From NCBI GenBank assembly GCA_964016885.1, contig OZ024742.1, positions 361,975,848 through 362,039,847 of the forward strand: a stretch of DNA of 64,000 nt, read 5' to 3'. The translations under genes and the position numbers were made by a program. The notes under the pieces were generated by a model. The model did no database searches and was not told where the DNA came from. It saw only the letters and a list, made by a program, of their open reading frames with translations. This document shows positions 1 through 16,200 of the stretch, piece by piece. Each line of letters begins with the position of its first letter. Position 1 is the first letter of the stretch. This stretch comes from Eledone cirrhosa. Taxonomy: Eukaryota > Mollusca > Cephalopoda > Octopoda > Eledonidae.

Positions 1-3000
1 CCACACTGTAGCTCTGCTTAATCTAATGTATATATCAATATTTAGACATCTCCCCCACTATAGCTCTGTCTAATACAATGTATATATCGATATTTAGACA
101 TCTCCCCCACTGTAGCTCTGCCTAATCTAAAGTATATATCAATATTTAGACATCTCCCCTACTATAGCTCTGTCTAATACAATGTATATATCTATTTTTA
201 GACATCTCCCCCACTGTAACTCTGTCTAATCTAATGTATATATCAATATTTAGACAACTCCCCAATTGTAGCACTGCCTAATATAATGTATATATCAATA
301 TTTAGACATCTCCCCCACTGTATCTCTGCCTGATATAATGTATATATCTATATTTAGACATCTCCCCCACTGTAGCTCTGCCAAATATAATGTATATATC
401 AATATTTAGACAACTCCCCAATTGTAGCACTGCCTAATATAATGTATATATCAATATTTAGACATCTCCCCCACTGTATCTCTGCCTGATATAATGTATA
501 TATCTATATTTAGACATCTCCCCCACTGTAGCTCTCCCTAATCTAACATATATATATCGATATTAGACATCTCCCCCACAGTAGCTCTGCCTAATATAAT
601 GTATATATCAATATTTAGACATCTCCCCCACAGTAGCTCTGTCTAAGCTAATGTATATATATCTATATTTAGACATCACCCCACTGTAACTCTGCCTAAT
701 ATAATGTATATATCTAAATTTAGACATCTCCCCCACTATAGCTCGGTCTAATATAATGTATATATCTATTTTTAGACATCTCCCCACTGTAGCTCTGCCT
801 AATCTAACGTATATATATCAATATTTAGACATCTCCCCCACAGTAGCTCTGTCTAATATAATGTATATATCAATATTTAGACAACTCCCCAATTGTAGCA
901 CTGCCTAATATAATGTATATATCAATATTTGGACATCTCCCCCACTATAGCTCTGTATAATACAATGTATATATCAATATTTAGACTTCTCCCCCACTGT
1001 AGCTCTGCCTAATCTAATGTATATATCAATATTTAGACATCTCCCCACTGTAGCTCTGACTAATCTAAAGTATATATCAACATTTAGACATCTCCCCACT
1101 GTAGCTCTGACTAATCTAAAGTATATATCAATATTTAGACATCTCCCCCACTGTAGCTCTGCCTAATGTAATGTATATATCAATATTTAGACATCTCCCC
1201 CACTATAGCTCTGTCTAATCTAATGTATATATATCTATATTTAGACATCTCCCTCACAGTAGCTCTGCCTAATATAATGTATATATCAGTATTTAGACAT
1301 CTCCCCCACTGTAGCTCTGTCTAATCTAATGTATATATCAATATTTAGACATCTCCCCCACTGTAGTTCCGCCAAATCTAATGTATATATCAACATTTAG
1401 ACATCTCCCCACTGTAGCTCTGCCTAATCTAATGTATATATATCTATATTTAGACATCTCCCCCACTGTACCTCTGTCTAATATAATGTATATATCAATA
1501 TTTAGACATCTCATCCACTGTAGCTCTGTCTAATCTAATGTATATATCAATATTTAGACATCTCCCCCACTGTAGTTCCGCCAAATATAATGTATATATC
1601 AATATTTAGACATCTCCCCCACAGTAGCTCTGCTCTTATATAATGTATATATATAATTAGACATCTCCCCACTGTAACTCGGCCTAATATAAGGTATATA
1701 TCAGTATTTAAACATCTCCCCCACCGTATCTCCGTCTATTCTAATGTATATATATCTATATTTAGACATCTCACCCACAGTAACTCTGCCTAATATAATG
1801 TATATATCAATATTTAGACATCTCCCCCACTGTAGCTCTGCCTAATCTAATGTATATATCAATATTTAGACATCTCCCCCACTATAGCTCTGTCTAATAC
1901 AATGTATATATCAATATTTAGACATCTCCCCCACTGTAGCTCTGCCTAATGTAATGTATATATCTATATTTAGACATCTCCCACTGTAACTCTGCCTAAT
2001 CTAATGTATATATCTATATTTAGACATCTCCCCCACTATAGCTCTGTCTAATACAATGTATATATCAATATTTAGACATCTCCCCCACTGTAGCTCTGCC
2101 TAATCTAATGTATATAGCAATATTTAGACATCTCCCCACTGTAGTTCTGACAAATATAATGTATATATCAATATTGAGACATCTCCCCCACAGTAGCTCT
2201 GCCTAATATAATGTATATATCTATATTTAGACATCTCCCCCACTGTAGCACGGTCTAATATAATGTATATATCTATTCTTAGACATCTCCCCACTGTAGC
2301 TCTGCCTAATATAATGTATATATATCAATATTTAGACATCTCCCCCACAGTAGCTCTGTCTTATATAATGTATATATCAATATTTGGACATCTCCCCCAC
2401 TATAGCTCTGTCTAATACAATGTATATATCAATATTTAGACATCTCCCCCACTGTAGCTCTGCCTAATATAATGTATATATCAATATTCAGACATCTCTC
2501 CCACTGTAACTCTGTCTAATCTAATGTATATATCAATATTCAGACTTCTCCCCACTGTAGCTCTGTCTAATCTAATGTATATATCAATATTTAGACATCG
2601 CCCCCATGGTAGCTCTGCCTAATATAATGTATATATCAATATTTAGACATCTCCCCCACTGTAACTCTGCCTAATGTAATGTATATATCTATATTTAGAC
2701 ATCTCCCCACTGCAAATCTGCCAAATATAATGTACATATCAATAGTTAGACATCTCCCCACTGTAACTCTGCCAAATATAATGTATATATCAATATTTAG
2801 ACATCCCCCCCACAGTAGCTCTGTCTAATATAATGTATATATCAATATTTAGACATCTCCCCCACAGTAGCTCCACCTAATCTAATGTATATATCAATAT
2901 TTAGACATCTCCCCCACTATAGCTCTGTCTAATCTAATGTATTTATATCTATATTTAGACTTTTCCCCCACTGTAACTCTGCCTAATATAATGTATATAT

Positions 3001-3282
3001 CAATATTTAAACATCTCCCCCACTGTAACTCTGCCTAATGTAATGTATATATCTATATTTAGACATCTCCTCACTGTAACTCTGCCTAATATAATGTATC
3101 TATCAGTATTTAGACATCTCCACCACTGTAGCTCTGCCTAATATAATGTATATATCAATATGTAGACATCTCCACCACTGTAGCTCTCCCTAATATAATG
3201 TATATATCAATATTTAGACATCTCCTCCCCCTGTAACTCTGCCTAATGTAATGTATATATATCTATATTTAGACATCTCCCC

Positions 3283-6200
3283 ACTGTAACTTGGCCTAAT
3301 ATAAGGTATATATCAATATTTAGACATCTCCCCACTGTAACTTGGCCTAATATAAGGTATATATCAATATTTAGACATCTCGCCCACCGTATCTCTGTCT
3401 AATCTAATGTATTTATCAATATTTAGACATCACCCCACTGTAGCTCTGTCTAATATAATGTATATATCAATATTTAGACATCACCCCACTGTAACTCTGC
3501 TTAATATAATGTATATATCAATATTTAGACATCTCCCCCACAGTAGCTCTGTCTAATATAATGTATATATATCTATATTTAGACATCTCCCCCACTGTAG
3601 CTCTGCCTAATCTAATGTATATATCAATATTTAAACATCTCCCCCACTATAGCTCTGCCTTATGTAATGTATATATCTATGTTTAGACATCTCCCACTGT
3701 AACTCTGCCTAATCTAATGTATATATCAATATTTAGACATCTCCCCCACAGTAGCTCTGCCTAACGTAATGTATATATCTATATTTAGACATCTCCTCAC
3801 AGTAGCTCTGCCAAATATAATGTATACATCAGTATTTAGACATCTCCTCACAGTCACTCTGCCTAATATAATGTATATATCAGTATTTAGACATCTCCCC
3901 CACTGTAGCTCTGCCTAATATAATGTATATATTAATATTTAGACATCTCCCCACTGTAGCTCTGCCAAATATAATGTATATATCAATATTTAGATAACTC
4001 CCCAATTGTAGCTCTGCCTAATATAATGTATATATCAATATTTAGACATCTCCCACACTGTAGCTCTGCCTAATCTAATGTATATATCAATATTTAGACA
4101 TCTCCCCCACTATAGCTCTGTCTAATACAATGTATATATCGATATTTAGACATCTCCCCCACTGTAGCTCTGCCTAATCTAAAGTATATATCAATATTTA
4201 GACATCTCCCCCACTATAGCTCTGTCTAATACAATGTATATATCTATTTTTAGACATCTCCCCCACTGTAACTCTGTCTAATCTAATGTATATATCAATA
4301 TTTAGACAACTCCCCAATTGTAGCACTGCCTAATATAATGTATATATCAATATTTAGACATCTCCCCCACTGTATCTCTGCCTGATATAATGTATATATC
4401 TATATTTAGACATCTCCCCCACTGTAGCTCTGCCAAATATAATGTATATATCAATATTTAGACAACTCCCCAATTGTAGCACTGCCTAATATAATGTATA
4501 TATCAATATTTAGACATCTCCCCCACTGTATCTCTGCCTGATATAATGTATATATCTATATTTAGACATCTCCCCCACTGTAGCTCTCCCTAATCTAACA
4601 TATATATATCGATATTTAGACATCTCACCCACAGTAGCTCTGCCTAATATAATGTATATATCAATATTTAGACATCTCCCCCACTGTAGCTCGGTCTAAT
4701 ATAATGTATATATCTATTTTTAGACATCTCCCCACTGTAGCTCTGCCTAATCTAACGTATATATATCAATATTTAGACATCTCCCCCACAGTAGCTCTGT
4801 CTAATATAATGTATATATCTATATTTAGACAACTCCCCAATTGTAGCACTGCTTAATATAATGTATATATCAATATTTGGACATCTCCCCCACTATAGCT
4901 CTGTATAATACAATGTATATATCAATATTTAGACTTCTCCCCCACTGTAGCTCTGCCTAATCTAATGTATATATCAATATTTAGACATCTCCCCCACTGT
5001 CGCTCTGCCTAATGTAATGTATATATCAATATTTAGACATCTCTTCCACTATAGCTCTGTGTAATCTAATGTATATATATCTATATTTAGACATCTCCCC
5101 CACTGTAGTTCTGCCTAATCTAATGTATATATCAATATTTATACATCTACCCCACTATAGATCTGTCTAATCTAATGTATATATATCTATATTTAGACAT
5201 CTCCCTCACAGTAGCTCTGCCTAATATAATGTATATATCAGTATTTAGACATCTCCCCCACTGTAGCTCTGTCTAATCTAATGTATATATCAATATTTAG
5301 ACATCTCCCCCACTGTAGTTCCGCCAAATCTAATGTATATATCAACATTTAGACATCTCCCCACTGTAGCTCTGCCTAATCTAATGTATATATATCTATA
5401 TTTAGACATCTCCCCCACTGTACCTCTGTCTAATATAATGTATATATCTATTCTTAGACATCTCCCCACTGTAGCTCTGCCTAATATAATGTATATATAT
5501 CAATATTTAGACATCTCCCCCACAGTAGCTCTGTCTAATATAATGTATATATCAATATTCAGACATCTCTCCCACTGTAACTCTGTCTAATCTAATGTAT
5601 ATATCAATATTCAGACTTCTCCCCACTGTAGCTCTGTCTAATCTAATGTATATATCAATATTCAGACTTCTCCCCACTGTAACTTGGCCTAATATAAGGT
5701 ATATATCAATATTTAGACATCTCCCCACTGTAACTTGGCCTAATATAAGGTATATATCAATATTTAGACATCTCGCCCACCGTATCTCTGTCTAATCTAA
5801 TGTATTTATCAATATTTAGACATCACCCCACTGTAGCTCTGTCTAATATAATGTATATATCAATATTTAGACATCACCCCACTGTAACTCTGCTTAATAT
5901 AATGTATATATCAATATTTAGACATCTCCCCCACAGTAGCTCTGTCTAATATAATGTATATATATCTATATTTAGACATCTCCCCCACTGTAGCTCTGCC
6001 TAATCTAATGTATATATCAATATTTAAACATCTCCCCCACTATAGCTCTGCCTTATGTAATGTATATATCTATGTTTAGACATCTCCCACTGTAACTCTG
6101 CCTAATCTAATGTATATATCAATATTTAGACATCTCCCCCACAGTAGCTCTGCCTAACGTAATGTATATATCTATATTTAGACATCTCCTCACAGTAGCT

Positions 6201-8068
6201 CTGCCAAATATAATGTATACATCAGTATTTAGACATCTCCTCACAGTCACTCTGCCTAATATAATGTATATATCAGTATTTAGACATCTCCCCCACTGTA
6301 GCTCTGCCTAATATAATGTATATATTAATATTTAGACATCTCCCCACTGTAGCTCTGCCAAATATAATGTATATATCAATATTTAGATAACTCCCCAATT
6401 GTAGCTCTGCCTAATATAATGTATATATCAATATTTAGACATCTCCCACACTGTAGCTCTGCCTAATCTAATGTATATATCAATATTTAGACATCTCCCC
6501 CACTATAGCTCTGTCTAATACAATGTATATATCGATATTTAGACATCTCCCCCACTGTAGCTCTGCCTAATCTAAAGTATATATCAATATTTAGACATCT
6601 CCCCCACTATAGCTCTGTCTAATACAATGTATATATCTATTTTTAGACATCTCCCCCACTGTAACTCTGTCTAATCTAATGTATATATCAATATTTAGAC
6701 AACTCCCCAATTGTAGCACTGCCTAATATAATGTATATATCAATATTTAGACATCTCCCCCACTGTATCTCTGCCTGATATAATGTATATATCTATATTT
6801 AGACATCTCCCCCACTGTAGCTCTGCCAAATATAATGTATATATCAATATTTAGACAACTCCCCAATTGTAGCACTGCCTAATATAATGTATATATCAAT
6901 ATTTAGACATCTCCCCCACTGTATCTCTGCCTGATATAATGTATATATCTATATTTAGACATCTCCCCCACTGTAGCTCTCCCTAATCTAACATATATAT
7001 ATCGATATTTAGACATCTCATCCACAGTAGCTCTGCCTAATATAATGTATATATCAATATTTAGACATCTCCCCCACTGTAGCTCGGTCTAATATAATGT
7101 ATATATCTATTTTTAGACATCTCCCCACTGTAGCTCTGCCTAATCTAACGTATATATATCAATATTTAGACATCTCCCCCACAGTAGCTCTGTCTAATAT
7201 AATGTATATATCTATATTTAGACAACTCCCCAATTGTAGCACTGCTTAATATAATGTATATATCAATATTTGGACATCTCCCCCACTATAGCTCTGTATA
7301 ATACAATGTATATATCAATATTTAGACTTCTCCCCCACTGTAGCTCTGCCTAATCTAATGTATATATCAATATTTAGACATCTCCCCCACTGTCGCTCTG
7401 CCTAATGTAATGTATATATCAATATTTAGACATCTCTTCCACTATAGCTCTGTGTAATCTAATGTATATATATCTATATTTAGACATCTCCCCCACTGTA
7501 GTTCTGCCTAATCTAATGTATATATCAATATTTATACATCTACCCCACTATAGATCTGTCTAATCTAATGTATATATATCTATATTTAGACATCTCCCTC
7601 ACAGTAGCTCTGCCTAATATAATGTATATATCAGTATTTAGACATCTCCCCCACTGTAGCTCTGTCTAATCTAATGTATATATCAATATTTAGACATCTC
7701 CCCCACTGTAGTTCCGCCAAATCTAATGTATATATCAACATTTAGACATCTCCCCACTGTAGCTCTGCCTAATCTAATGTATATATATCTATATTTAGAC
7801 ATCTCCCCCACTGTACCTCTGTCTAATATAATGTATATATCTATTCTTAGACATCTCCCCACTGTAGCTCTGCCTAATATAATGTATATATATCAATATT
7901 TAGACATCTCCCCCACAGTAGCTCTGTCTAATATAATGTATATATCAATATTCAGACATCTCTCCCACTGTAACTCTGTCTAATCTAATGTATATATCAA
8001 TATTCAGACTTCTCCCCACTGTAGCTCTGTCTAATCTAATGTATATATCAATATTTAGACATCGCCCC
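3283..8068. repeat. Tandem higher-order repeat, 2393 bp x 2
   Basis: Two adjacent copies (about 3283-5675 and 5676-8068) are nearly identical with an offset of 2393 bp, equal to 46 monomers. Diagnostic variants such as GTAACTTGGCC with ATAAGGTATA occur at the same relative places, and an 85-codon read-through frame is repeated identically at 5333 and 7726. Segments of the same unit also appear elsewhere: positions 1-590 match 4053-4640 and 6446-7030, and about 2420-3330 matches about 7880-8790 at offset 5464. This indicates repeated unequal exchange. Exact edges are approximate. Confidence 0.88.
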
Positions 8069-10705
8069 CATGGTAGCTCTGCCTAATATAATGTATATAT
8101 CAATATTTAGACATCTCCCCCACTGTAACTCTGCCTAATGTAATGTATATATCTATATTTAGACATCTCCCCACTGCAAATCTGCCAAATATAATGTACA
8201 TATCAATAGTTAGACATCTCCCCACTGTAACTCTGCCAAATATAATGTATATATCAATATTTAGACATCCCCCCCACAGTAGCTCTGTCTAATATAATGT
8301 ATATATCAATATTTAGACATCTCCCCCACAGTAGCTCCACCTAATCTAATGTATATATCAATATTTAGACATCTCCCCCACTATAGCTCTGTCTAATCTA
8401 ATGTATTTATATCTATATTTAGACTTTTCCCCCACTGTAACTCTGCCTAATATAATGTATATATCAATATTTAAACATCTCCCCCACTGTAACTCTGCCT
8501 AATGTAATGTATATATCTATATTTAGACATCTCCTCACTGTAACTCTGCCTAATATAATGTATCTATCAGTATTTAGACATCTCCACCACTGTAGCTCTG
8601 CCTAATATAATCTATATATCAATATTTAGACATCTCCACCACTGTAGCTCTCCCTAATATAATGTATATATCAATATTTAGACATCTCCTCCCCCTGTAA
8701 CTCTGCCTAATGTAATGTATATATATCTATATTTAGACATCTCCCCACTGTAACTTGGCCTAATATAAGGTATATATCAATATTTAGACATCTCGCCCAC
8801 CGTATCTCTGTCTAATCTAATGTATTTATCAATATTTAGACATCACCCCCACCGTAGCTCTGTCTAATATAATGTATATATCTATATTTAGACATCTCCC
8901 CCACTGTAACTCTCCTTAATATAATGTATATATCAATATTTAGACATCTCCCCCACAGTAGCTCTGTCTAATATAATGTATATATATATCTATATTTAGA
9001 CATCTCCCCCACTGTAGCTCTGCCTAATCTAATGTATATATCAATATTTAGACATCTCCCCCACTATATCTCTGACTTATGTAATGTATATATCTATGTT
9101 TAGACATCTCCCACTGTAACTCTGCCTAATCTAATGTATATATCTATATTTAGACATCTCCTCACTGTAGCTCTGCCAAATATAATGTATACATCAGTAT
9201 TTAGACATCTCCTCACAGTAACTCTGCCTAATATAATGTATATATCAGTATTTAGACATTTCCACCACTGTAGCTCTGCCTAATATAATGTATATATCAA
9301 TATTTAGACATCTCCTCCCCCTGTAACTCTGCCTAATGTAATGTATATATATATTTAGACATCTCCCCACTGTAACTCGGTCTAATATAAGGTATATATC
9401 AATATTTAGACATCTCCCCACTGTAGCTCTGTCTAATCTAATGTATATATCAATATTTAGACATCTTCCCCGCCGTATCTCTGTCTAATCTAATGTATAT
9501 ATCAATATTTAGACATCTCCCCTACTGTAGCTCTGCCTAATATAATGTATATATTAATATTTAGACATCTCCCCACTGTAGCTCTGCCAAATATAATGTA
9601 TATATCAATATTTAGACATCTTCCCACTTGTAGCTCTGCCTAATATAATGTATATATCAATATTTAGACATCTCCCCCACTGTAACTCTGCCTAATCTAA
9701 TGTATATATCTATATTTAGACATCTCCCCCACTATAGCTCTGTCTGATACAATGTATATATCAATATTTAGACTTTTCCCCCACTTTAGCTCTGCCTAAT
9801 CTAATGTATATATCAATATTTACACATCTCCCCACTGTAGCTCTGACTAATCTAATGTATATATCAACATTTAGACATCTCCCCACTGTAGCTCTGCCTA
9901 ATGTAATGTATATATATCAATATTTAGACATCTCCCCCACTGTAGCTCTGCCTAATATAATGTATATATCAATATTTAGACATCTCCAACACTATAGCTC
10001 TGTGTAATCTAATGTATATATCAATATTTAGACATCTCCCCCACTATAGCTCTGCCTAATATAATGTATATATCAATATTTAGACATCTCCCCCACTGTA
10101 GCTCTGTCTAATCTAATGTATATATCAATATTTAGACATCTTCCCCGCCGTATCTCTGTCTAATCTAATGTATATATCAATATTTAGACATCTCCCCTAC
10201 TGTAGCTCTGCCTAATATAATGTATATATTAATATTTAGACATCTCCCCACTGTAGCTCTGCCAAATATAATGTATATATCAATATTTAGACATCTCCCC
10301 CACCGTATCTCTGTCTAATCTAATGTATATATCAATATTTAGACATCTCGCCTACTGTAGCTCTGCCTAATATAATGTATATATCAATATTTAGATATCT
10401 CCCCCACTGTAGCTCTGTCTAATCTAATGTATAAATCAATATTTAGACATCTCCCCCACTGTAACTCTGCCTAATGTAATGTATATATCAATATTTAGAC
10501 ATCTCCCCCACTGTAACTCTGCCTAATGTAATGTATATATCAATATTTAGACATCTCCCCCACTGTAACTCTGCCTAATATAATGTATATATCAATATTT
10601 AGACATCTACCCCACTGTACCTCTGTCTAATCTAATGTATATATCAATATTTAGACATCTCGCCCACTGTAACTCTGCCTAATGTAATGTATATATCTAT
10701 ATTTA

Positions 10706-13250
10706 GACCTCTCCCACTGTAGCTCTGCCTAATATAATGTATATATCAATATTTAGACATCTCCCCCACTGTAGCTCTGCCTAATCTAATGTATATATCA
10801 ATATTTAGACATCATCCCACTGTAACTCCGCCTAATCTAATGTATATATCATTATTTAGTCATCTTCCCCACTGTAGCTCTGCCTAATCTAATGTATATA
10901 TCAATATTTAGACATCTGCCCCACTGTAGCTCTGCCTAATCTAATGTATATATCAATATTTAGACATCATCCCACTGTAACTCCGCCTAATCTAATGTAT
11001 ATATCATTATTTAGTCATCTCCCCCACTGTAGCTCTGCCTAATCTAATGTATATATCAATATTCAGACATCTCCCCACTGTAACTCTGCATAATATAATG
11101 TATATATCAATATTTAGTCATCTCCCCCACTGTAGCTCTGCCTAATCTAATGTATATATCATTATTTAACATCTCCCCCACTATAGCTCTGCCTAATCTA
11201 ATGTATATATCAATATTTAGACATCTCCTCACTGTAGCTCTGACAAATATAATGTATATATCAATATTGAGACATCTCCCCCACTGTAGCTCTGCCTAAT
11301 CTAATGTATATATCAACATTTAGACATCTCCCCACTCTAGCTCTGCCTAATCTAATGTATATATCAATATTCAGACATCTCCCCCACAGTAGCTCTGTCT
11401 AATATAATGTATATATCAATATTTGGACATCTCCCCCACTATAGCTCTGTGTAATACAATGTATATATCAATATTTAGACATCTCCCCCACTGTAGCTCT
11501 GCCTAATATAATGTATATATCAATATTTAGACATCTCCCCCACTGTAGCTCTGTCTAATCTAATGTATATATATCTGTATTTAGATATCTCCCCCACTGT
11601 AGTTCTGTCTAATATAATGTATATATCTATTTTTAGACATCTCCCCCACTGTAACTCTGTCTAATCTAATGTATATATCAATATTTAGACATATCCCCAG
11701 TGTAGCTCTGCCTAATCTAATGTATATATCAACATTTAGACATCTCCCCTCTGTAGCTCTGCCTAATCTAATGTATATATCAATATTTAGACCTCTCCCA
11801 CTGTAGCTCTGCCTAATATAATGTATATATCAATATTTAGACATCTCCCCCACTGTAGCTCTGCCTAATCTAATGTATATATCAATATTTAGACATCATC
11901 CCACTGTAACTCCGCCTAATCTAATGTATATATCATTATTTAGTCATCTTCCCCACTGTAGCTCTGCCTAATCTAATGTATATATCAATATTTAGACATC
12001 TGCCCCACTGTAGCTCTGCCTAATCTAATGTATATATCAATATTTAGACATCATCCCACTGTAACTCCGCCTAATCTAATGTATATATCATTATTTAGTC
12101 ATCTCCCCCACTGTAGCTCTGCCTAATCTAATGTATATATCAATATTCAGACATCTCCCCACTGTAACTCTGCATAATATAATGTATATATCAATATTTA
12201 GTCATCTCCCCCACTGTAGCTCTGCCTAATATAATGTATATATCATTATTTAACATCTCCCCCACTATAGCTCTGCCTAATCTAATGTATATATCAATAT
12301 TTAGACATCTCCTCACTGTAGCTCTGACAAATATAATGTATATATCAATATTGAGACATCTCCCCCACTGTAGCTCTGCCTAATCTAATGTATATATCAA
12401 CATTTAGACATCTCCCCACTGTAGCTCTGCCTAATCTAATGTATATATCAATATTCAGACATCTCCCCCACAGTAGCTCTGTCTAATATAATGTATATAT
12501 CAATATTTGGACATCTCCCCCACTATAGCTCTGTGTAATACAATGTATATATCAATATTTAGACATCTCCCCCACTGTAGCTCTGCCTAATATAATGTAT
12601 ATATCAATATTTAGACATCTCCCCCACTGTAGCTCTGTCTAATCTAATGTATATATATCTGTATTTAGACATCTCCCCCACTGTAGTTCTGTCTAATATA
12701 ATGTATATATCTATTTTTAGACATCTCCCCCACTGTAACTCTGTCTAATCTAATGTATATATCAATATTTAGACATATCCCCAGTGTAGCTCTGCCTAAT
12801 CTAATGTATATATCAACATTTAGACATCTCCCCTCTGTAGCTCTGCCTAATCTAATGTATGTATCAATATTTAGACCTCTCCCACTGTAGCTCTGCCTAA
12901 TATAATGTATATATCAATATTTAGACATCTCCCCCACTGTAGCTCTGCCTAATCTAATGTATATATCAATATTTAGACATCATCCCACTGTAACTCCGCC
13001 TAATCTAATGTATATATCATTATTTAGTCATCTTCCCCACTGTAGCTCTGCCTAATCTAATGTATATATCAATATTTAGACATCTCCCCCACTGTAGCTC
13101 TGCCTAATCTAATGTATATATCAATATTTAGACATCATCCCATTGTAACTCCGCCTAATCTAATGTATATATCATTAGTTAGTCATCTCCCCCACTGTAG
13201 CTCTGCCTAATCTAATGTATATATCAATATTCAGACATCTCCCCACTGTA
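10706..13250. repeat. Tandem higher-order repeat, 1084 bp
   Basis: The variant monomer GACCTCTCCCACTG recurs at 10706, 11790 and 12874, an offset of exactly 1084 bp each time. The same order of unusual monomers follows each time (CATCATCCCACTGTAACTCC, CATTATTTAGTCATC, GACATATCCCCAGTG). There are two full copies and a partial third that decays after about 13250. The unit is about 21 monomers long, so it differs from the 2393-bp unit upstream. Confidence 0.87.
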
Positions 13251-16200
13251 GCTCTGCCTAATCTAATGTATATATCAATATTTAGACATCTCCCCCACTG
13301 TAGCTCTGCCTAATCTAATGTATATATCAATATTCAGACATCTCCCCAGTGTAGCTCTGACTAATCTAATGTATATATCAATATTTAGACATCTCCCCCA
13401 CTGTAACTCTGCCTAATCTAATGTATATATCTATATTTAGACATCTCCCCCACTATAGCTCTGTCTAATACAATGTATATATCAATATTTAGACTTCTCC
13501 CCCACTGTAGCTCTGCCTAATCTAATGTATATATCAATATTTAGACATCTCCCCACTGTAGCTCTGACTAATCTAATGTATATATCAATATTTAGACATC
13601 TCCCCCACTGTAGCTCTGCCTAATCTAATGTATATATCAATATTTAGACATCTCCCCAGTGTAGCTCTGACTAATCTAATGTATATATCAATATTTAGAC
13701 ATCTCCCCCACTGTAGCTCTGCCTAATCTAATGTATATATCAATATTTAGACATCTCCCCCACTATAGCTCTGTGTAATCTAATGTATATATATCTATAT
13801 TTAGACATCTCCCCCACTGTAGCTCTGCCTAATCTGATGTATATATATCTATATTTAGACATCTCCTCCACAGTAACTCTGCCTAATATAATGTATATAC
13901 CAGTATTTAGACATCTCCCCAACTGTAGCTCTGTCTAATCTAATGTATATATATCTATATTTAGACATCTCCCCACTGTAGATCTGCCTAATATAATGTA
14001 TATATTAATATTTAGACATCTCCCCCACTGTACCTCTGTCTAATATAATGTATATATCAATATTTAGACATCTCATCCACTGTAGCTCTGTCTAATCTAA
14101 TGTATATATCAATATTTAGAAATCTCCCCCACTGTAGCTCTGCCTAATCTAATGTATATATCAATATTTAGACATCTCCCCCACTGTAGCTCTGCCTAAT
14201 CTAATGTATATATCAATATTTAGACATCTTATCCACTGTTGCTCTGTCTAATCTAATGTATATATCAATATTTAGAAATCTCCCCCACAGTAGCTCTGTC
14301 TAATATAATGTATATATCAATATTTGGACATCTCCCCCACTGTAACTCTGCCTAATATAATGTATATATCAATATCTAGACATCTCCCCCACTGTAACTC
14401 TGCCTAATGTAATGTATATATCTATATTTAAACATCTCCCCCACAGTAGCTCTGCCTAATATAATGTATATATCAATATTCAGACATCTCCCCCACAGTA
14501 ACTCTGCCTAATGTAATGGATATATCTATATTTAGACATCTCCCCCACTGCAGTTCCGCCAAATATAATGTATATATCAATATTTAGACATCTCCCCCAC
14601 AGTAGCTCTGCTCTTATATAATGTATATATATATATTTAGACATCTCCCCACTGTAACTCGGCCTAATATAAGGTATATATCAGTATTTAAACATCTCCC
14701 CCACCGTATCTCCGTCTATTCTAATGTATATATATCTATATTTAAACATCTCACCCACAGTAACTCTGCCTAATCTAATGTATATATCAATATTTAGACA
14801 TCTCCCCCACTGTAGCTCATGCCAAATATAATGTATATATCAATATTTAGATAACTCCCCAATTGTAGCTCAGCCTAATATAATGTATATATCAATATTT
14901 AGACATCTCCCCCACTATAGCTCTGCCAAATACAATGTATATATCAATATTTAGACATCTCCCCCACTGTAGCTCTGCCTAATCTAATGTATATATCAAT
15001 ATTTAGACATCTCCCCAACTATAGCTCTGTCCAATACAATGTATATATCAATATTTAGACATCTCCCCCACTGTAGCTCTGCCTAATCTAATGTATATAT
15101 CAATATTTAGACATCTCCCCACTGTAGCACAGCCTAATATAATGTATATATCAATATTTAGACATCTCCCCCACTGTATCTCTGCCTGATATAATGTATA
15201 TATCTATATTTAGACATCTCCCCCACTGTAGCTCTGCCAAATATAATGTATATATCAATATTTAGACAACTCCCCAATTGTAGCACTGCCTAATATAATG
15301 TATATATCAATATTTAGACATCTCCCCCACTGTATCTCTGCCTGATATAATGTATATATCTATATTTAGACATCTCCCCCACTGTAGCTCTGACTAATCT
15401 AACGTATATATATCGATATTTAGACATCTCCCCCACAGTAGCTCTGCCTAATATAATGTATATATCAATATTTAGACATCTCCCCCACAGTAGCTCTGTC
15501 TAAGCTAATGTATATATATCTATATTTAGACATCACCCCACTGTAACTCTGCCTAATATAATGTATATATCTAAATTTAGACATCTCCCCCACTGTAGCT
15601 CGGTCTAATATAATGTATATATCTATTTTTAGACATCTCACCCACTGTAACTCTGTCTAATCTAATGTATATATCAATATTTAGACAACTCCCGAGTGTG
15701 GCTCTGCCTAATCTAATGTATATATCAACATTTAGACATCTCCCCACTGTAGCTCTGCCTAATCTAACGTATATATATCAATATTTAGATATCTCCCCCA
15801 CAGTAGCTCTGTCTAATATAATGTATATATCAATATTTAGACAACTCCCCAATTGTAGCACTGCCTAATATAATGTATATATCAATATTTGGACATCTCC
15901 CCCACTATAGCTCTGTATAATACGATGTATATATCAATATTTAGACTTCTCCCCCACTGTAGCTCTGCCTAATCTAATGTATATATCAATATTCAGACAT
16001 CTCCCCACTGTAGCTCTGCCTAATCTAATGTATATATATATATTTATACATCTCCCCCACTGTAGCTCTGCCAAATATAATGTATATATCATTATTTAAC
16101 ATCTCCCCCACTATAGCTCTGCCTAATCTAATGTATATATCAATATTTAGACATCTCCCCACTGTAGCTCTGACAAATATAATGTATATATCAATATTGA

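Noticed and set aside
5333..5590. 85-codon satellite frame, repeated identically at 7726
   Set aside because: Identity reflects the 2393-bp tandem duplication; the frame follows 51/54-bp monomers and comparable frames exist on the opposite strand.
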